Positions 6,167 through 8,647 of a stretch of 8,647 nucleotides of DNA are shown piece after piece (the stretch's first letter is position 1; each line of letters opens with the position of its first letter). The stretch comes from Methanosphaera sp. rholeuAM130. Lineage in GTDB: Archaea; Methanobacteriota; Methanobacteria; Methanobacteriales; Methanobacteriaceae. A program made the position numbers and the translations under genes. The DNA lies in the NCBI GenBank assembly GCA_003266065.1, contig MUZY01000033.1:1431-10077 (forward strand). The letters are read 5' to 3'. A model generated the notes under the pieces. The model did not search any database. It was not told the origin of the DNA and saw only the letters and a list, made by a program, of their open reading frames with translations.

Positions 6167-6691
6167 ATGTTAAAAATCAGGAAAGCTAATAAAAATGATA
6201 TCGACACAGTAACGAATCTTTATGAAGAATTAATAAATGCAATAAAAGATAATGAATATACACCTCAATGGGATTATGGTGTATATCCAAAAGATGAAAC
6301 AATAATTAAAGCTATAGAACAGGAAGAATTGTATGTTGGAGTTATAGGCTCTGAAATTGTATCCTCCATAGTAATTAACCATAAAGCTAATGCAGGTTAT
6401 GATCAAGTTAAATGGAAAACAGACGACGATTATGAAAATATTTATGTCGTACATTTGGTTGCCGTAAAGAATGGTCATGGCAACAAGGGAATTGCAAAGA
6501 AAATGCTTAGCTACGTCTTTGATTTGGCAAAAGAAAACTCAATTAAAAGTATACGATTAAGTATAATCGAAAACAATCTACCTGCAGAGAAGGTCTATAA
6601 AAAATTGGGCTTTGAATATATAGATACGATAACGATACGTAAAGACGATCGTGGTTTAAAAACATTTAACTTATATGAAAAACTCATATAA
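6167..6691 (+). CDS. GNAT-family N-acetyltransferase
   Basis: This protein of 174 residues has the complete GNAT fold order. It has an N-terminal strand and helix (LKIRKANKNDIDTVTNLYEEL), a long variable middle, then motif A at about 93-114 (YVVHLVAVKNGHGNKGIAKKML) and motif B at about 130-152 (RLSIIENNLPAEKVYKKLGFEYI). Motif A normally has Gln/Arg-x-x-Gly-x-Gly/Ala to bind the acetyl-CoA pyrophosphate. Here the first position is Gly (GNKGIA), a mild departure. Such proteins transfer an acetyl group to an amine; the substrate (small molecule, peptide or protein N-terminus) cannot be told. The AGGAGG site six bases before the ATG is the strongest ribosome site in the window. The gene appears to be a single transcription unit between the XRE-PIN pair and the convergent HIRAN operon. 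Confidence 0.88.
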   Translation: MLKIRKANKNDIDTVTNLYEELINAIKDNEYTPQWDYGVYPKDETIIKAIEQEELYVGVIGSEIVSSIVINHKANAGYDQVKWKTDDDYENIYVVHLVAVKNGHGNKGIAKKMLSYVFDLAKENSIKSIRLSIIENNLPAEKVYKKLGFEYIDTITIRKDDRGLKTFNLYEKLI

Positions 6692-6704
6692 AAAACATAA
6701 ACAC

Positions 6705-6785
6705 CCCATTTTTTTAACAATTAAAACTATTTTTTTTAAAACCTTTAGAAGATGACTAAAATATTTAAAAAAAGAAAAAATATAA
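6705..6785. terminator. Bidirectional T-run terminator region
   Basis: The plus strand has T7 (about 6710-6716) and T8 (about 6730-6737) after the GNAT gene. The minus strand has T7 and T6 runs (complement of 6767-6773 and 6775-6780) after the convergent operon. TTTTTTTAAA (6731-6740) and TTTAAAAAAA (6764-6773) are a 10-bp inverted repeat. This fits transcription ending from both sides. Confidence 0.6.
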
Positions 6786-6805
6786 AAGAAGTGGATTATA
6801 ATTAT

Positions 6806-7261
6806 TTAAATGGAATTCTGCAACAATGAAACTTCCAATAAACCCTGTTTACCAGTCACATAATCCTTCTTATCAAGGTGGAACTCATACAATAATTCCA
6901 TGGATTTGTTCATTTCCCCCATCACAGTCTTAGGAATCTTAACCAGTTTAGCCCATTTCTTATCCTTATTTTCCTTGCTGCTATTTTGATTTGAATTCTT
7001 CCTGTTATTCAATGAAACATACTTGTATAGATAATAGTTCGGTGGCTCTTTGGTGGTTATATAGTACTTATCTCTACGCTCATAGAAGTATATTCCATCC
7101 GGTTTGGAAAAAAATTCAATAAACGGATAAGGAAAACTACAGGAGTATGCATGATACTCCTTTAGGTTACCGTTTTTGTCTTTTTTCCTGGTTGTATTTA
7201 CTATCAACTTATATTTATCCGTTATTTTTATATCATCATCGTTCAAATTAATAGATATCAT
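6806..7261 (-). CDS. Unrecognised lysine-rich protein, third gene of the HIRAN operon
   Basis: I do not recognise this protein of 151 residues. It has an N-terminal part rich in strands (MISINLNDDDIKITDKYKLIV, HAYSCSFPYPFIEFFSKPDGIYFYERRDKYYITTKEP), an Asn/Ser/Lys-rich linker at about 86-102, and a C-terminal part KWAKLVKIPKTVMGEMNKSMELLYEFHLDKKD. It has no membrane segment or signal peptide and only one cysteine, so it is probably cytosolic. The many Lys and Tyr residues would fit nucleic-acid binding, but that is only a guess. The start is moved to the second ATG (7259-7261). The sequence GGAGATGAT (7277-7269) matches the ideal GGAGGTGAT in eight of nine bases and runs through the first ATG at 7271-7273, which would have zero spacing. 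From the second ATG the spacing is seven bases. The gene follows the ARPP-1 gene closely, so co-expression is very likely. Confidence 0.75.
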   Translation of the reverse strand: MISINLNDDDIKITDKYKLIVNTTRKKDKNGNLKEYHAYSCSFPYPFIEFFSKPDGIYFYERRDKYYITTKEPPNYYLYKYVSLNNRKNSNQNSSKENKDKKWAKLVKIPKTVMGEMNKSMELLYEFHLDKKDYVTGKQGLLEVSLLQNSI

Positions 7262-7284
7262 TTTAAATATCATCTCCTTCTTGA

Positions 7285-8211
7285 TTATACTTCTATTTTT
7301 CTAAAGAATGAAGCGTTGATTACAGTATCGTCAAATACCACAGCACTACCTGTAATATTATCATTTTCAATACGATAGTCAACTCCTAAACCCACAGAAT
7401 CGAATGATTCCTGTTTGGATTTCTTTATGTCTTCAATAAATTCACTGAAATTGTCTTCATTGCTTTGTGTTTCTTCATTAATCTTTCCTATAGCATCAAT
7501 GATATAACTTTCAACCAGTTTGTCATGATATTCCCTATACCTGGCGTTATTGTATATCAATTCTAAACCAACCACTCTACCGTTGATAAATACCATCAAA
7601 CCATTTTGATTTTCATGTATGCCAAAGGAATCCCTATATTTGTCTATATCAACAGTTTTTTCCTGATATGCATCATGCAAAGCACTGGTATTGCTGTGAA
7701 CATTCAACTCTTTTTCCGTTATTGAAATATTATTCCATACTTGATGCTGGTCTGATCTGAAGTTATTTTCTGCCCTTAATGAATTACTGACGCTCTTTAG
7801 TTTGTCACGTCTTACGCGACTGGTAGCCATGTGGGTGGAGTATTTGAAGTTATCTGTATTATACTGCCATCTGCCTGCCTCTGTACAGCTTACAGGTATT
7901 ATCTTTTCACTTTTTGCTTCTATGATAATCGTAGCGTTTGCTATTCTATTTTGTTTGGAACCTATTATTTCTTCACCGTCCAATATCAAAAGTGGTGTAA
8001 CGGCATTGTTTTTTACTTTTACTTCACCGACAGATCCACTCTCATTAACTTCAGAGATTTCAACCAATCCCAATTCCAATCCTTTTTTTAAACTCATCAA
8101 GTCAATATTATTATTTTCCGGAATATTCAATCCTATTACGGTCATATTACCATAATGCTGTGGAGCAAATGTATCCAGACCATCCAATAAATTATTTAAA
8201 ACATCATCCAT
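7285..8211 (-). CDS. ARPP-1 family protein (ADP-ribose-system-associated domain, unknown activity)
   Basis: This protein of 308 residues matches the ARPP-1 family (ARG- and rhodanese/phosphatase-associated protein domain) over its whole length. Hallmarks are LLILDGEEIIGSKQNRIAN (74-92), IPVSCTEAGRW (105-115), the RSDQHQVWNNI segment (152-162), and the closing GLMVFINGRVVGLELIYN (204-221) with a C-terminal strand SAVVFDDTVINASFF. Conserved polar residues (E80, K86, Q87, N88, R89, C109, E111, R114, W115) suggest a ligand site or an enzyme. The family was named because its genes sit near ADP-ribosylglycohydrolase and related genes in bacteria; its biochemistry is not known to me. The start has a strong AGGAGGAT site (8217-8224) with five bases of spacing. 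That site overlaps the stop of the HIRAN gene, so translation is probably coupled. Confidence 0.88.
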   Translation of the reverse strand: MDDVLNNLLDGLDTFAPQHYGNMTVIGLNIPENNNIDLMSLKKGLELGLVEISEVNESGSVGEVKVKNNAVTPLLILDGEEIIGSKQNRIANATIIIEAKSEKIIPVSCTEAGRWQYNTDNFKYSTHMATSRVRRDKLKSVSNSLRAENNFRSDQHQVWNNISITEKELNVHSNTSALHDAYQEKTVDIDKYRDSFGIHENQNGLMVFINGRVVGLELIYNNARYREYHDKLVESYIIDAIGKINEETQSNEDNFSEFIEDIKKSKQESFDSVGLGVDYRIENDNITGSAVVFDDTVINASFFRKIEV

Positions 8212-8222
8212 AAATAATCCTC

Positions 8223-8576
8223 CTATATAAAGTTAATGTCGCTATTCGGATTGCTTTTTTCTTTTTCTAATTCATCCTTTGTAAGAACCTTAGCGATAAT
8301 CGAATCTCCCAAAATGAACTTGACCCTTCCGTAATCTGTGTCCAGTATCTTATCGTACAAACGTCCGGCACTATAAGTACCTTTGGCAACCGTTTTAACG
8401 CTGTTTGACACGTAACCTGATGGACCAGCGTATCTTAGTTCGACGCGTATGGCTTCACCGTCATACTTATTTTGAGGTTCCTTTACCAGTTTGATTAGGG
8501 AGTTTACCTCAAATACTTTGATGCCGTGAAATAGACTTACGGCATTAATAGTAAAATAAATGTCTTTTTCTTCCAT
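8223..8576 (-). CDS. HIRAN-domain protein, first gene of the operon
   Basis: This protein of 117 residues is a stand-alone HIRAN domain. It shows FHGIKVFEVNSLIKLVKEPQNKYDGEAIRVEL (16-47), in which the EP-x-N-x-Y-D-x-x-A-I-x-V core of the family is complete. Then comes SGYVSNSVKTVAKGTYSAGRLYDKI (53-77), in which GYV-x-N-S is the usual second strand. A beta-rich end (GRVKFILGDSIIAKVL) and a charged tail follow. In HLTF and Rad5 the HIRAN domain binds 3' single-stranded DNA ends at stalled forks; stand-alone microbial forms are found in varied operons and are proposed to sense damaged or unusual DNA. DNA binding here is therefore inferred. ATG 8574-8576 is chosen as start because GAGG lies nine bases upstream. 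An in-frame GTG at 8589-8591 overlaps that site. The gene leads a tight operon with the ARPP-1 gene, whose ATG is 11 nt past this stop. Confidence 0.87.
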   Translation of the reverse strand: MEEKDIYFTINAVSLFHGIKVFEVNSLIKLVKEPQNKYDGEAIRVELRYAGPSGYVSNSVKTVAKGTYSAGRLYDKILDTDYGRVKFILGDSIIAKVLTKDELEKEKSNPNSDINFI

Positions 8577-8591
8577 AATTAATTGCCTCAC

Positions 8592-8632
8592 TATAATTAT
8601 ATTAATTTTTAATTCAACTTTCTATATCTTTT
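8592..8632 (-). promoter_or_regulatory. Probable promoter of the HIRAN operon
   Basis: Upstream of the HIRAN gene the minus strand is A/T-rich, with the TATA-like words AGATATAGA (about 8622-8630) and TTAATATAAT (about 8597-8606). The first would leave a leader of about 20-25 bases that includes the GAGG ribosome site, so it is preferred. The window ends at 8647, so elements further upstream are not visible. Confidence 0.3.
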
Positions 8633-8647
8633 TGTAATCGTATTATA

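Noticed and set aside
6230..6478. Open minus-strand frame within the GNAT gene
   Set aside because: It is antisense to conserved GNAT sequence, with Ile/Phe/Tyr-rich content typical of reversed A/T-rich coding DNA.
7802..8155. Two open plus-strand frames opposite the ARPP-1 gene (7802-8155 and 7831-8091)
   Set aside because: Both overlap conserved ARPP-1 motifs on the other strand and lack ribosome sites; the apparent membrane-like content is a product of the reversed reading.
8577..8591. GTG start giving five extra residues on the HIRAN protein
   Set aside because: The GTG is part of the GTGAGG ribosome site that serves the ATG at 8576.

Overview
The window is A+T-rich (visibly about one third G+C) and reads as a methanogenic archaeon of the Methanobacteriales, with host-associated Methanosphaera or Methanobrevibacter most likely. 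The reasons are: Shine-Dalgarno sites that match the archaeal 16S tail (GAGGTGA, AGGAGG); A/T-rich TATA-like boxes upstream of genes rather than -35/-10 pairs; T-run terminators; and the kinds of proteins encoded. The genus is inferred from style and gene content, not proven by a marker gene.

Layout. (1) Bases 2-761, plus strand: the 3' part of a tocopherol-cyclase-like gene, then a small YjdI-type iron-sulfur protein. (2) Bases 990-3194, plus strand: a two-gene ABC export module, a MacB/FtsX-type permease followed by a LolD/MacB-type ATPase that carries an unusual C-terminal domain. It ends in a clear hairpin that overlaps the stop codon. (3) Bases 3253-4053, minus strand: a fused 2[4Fe-4S] ferredoxin-nitroreductase, divergent from the next module. 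(4) Bases 4262-5991, plus strand: a two-gene unit with a 4-nt overlap, made of an XRE-HTH/ImmA-IrrE (COG2856) protein and a DUF4411 PIN-domain protein. This looks like a toxin-antitoxin-type pair, but the peptidase zinc motif has lost its first histidine. (5) Bases 6167-6691, plus strand: a GNAT acetyltransferase. (6) Bases 8576-6806, minus strand: a tight three-gene operon of a HIRAN-domain protein, an ARPP-1-family protein and an unrecognised lysine-rich 151-residue protein.

How the genes work together. Regions 4 to 6 look like accessory content concerned with stress, conflict or nucleic-acid surveillance. The HIRAN-ARPP-1-unknown operon is the best candidate for an undescribed system: HIRAN is a DNA-end/damage-recognition fold in known proteins, and ARPP-1 is a family of unknown biochemistry named for its association with ADP-ribose-processing genes. 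Regions 1 to 3 look like ordinary metabolism and transport.

Three starts were moved inward because the Shine-Dalgarno spacing favours them: 4262 rather than TTG 4247, 7261 rather than ATG 7273, and 8576 rather than GTG 8591. I saw no rRNA, tRNA, CRISPR array or insertion sequence. No gene-free stretch exceeds 300 bases.
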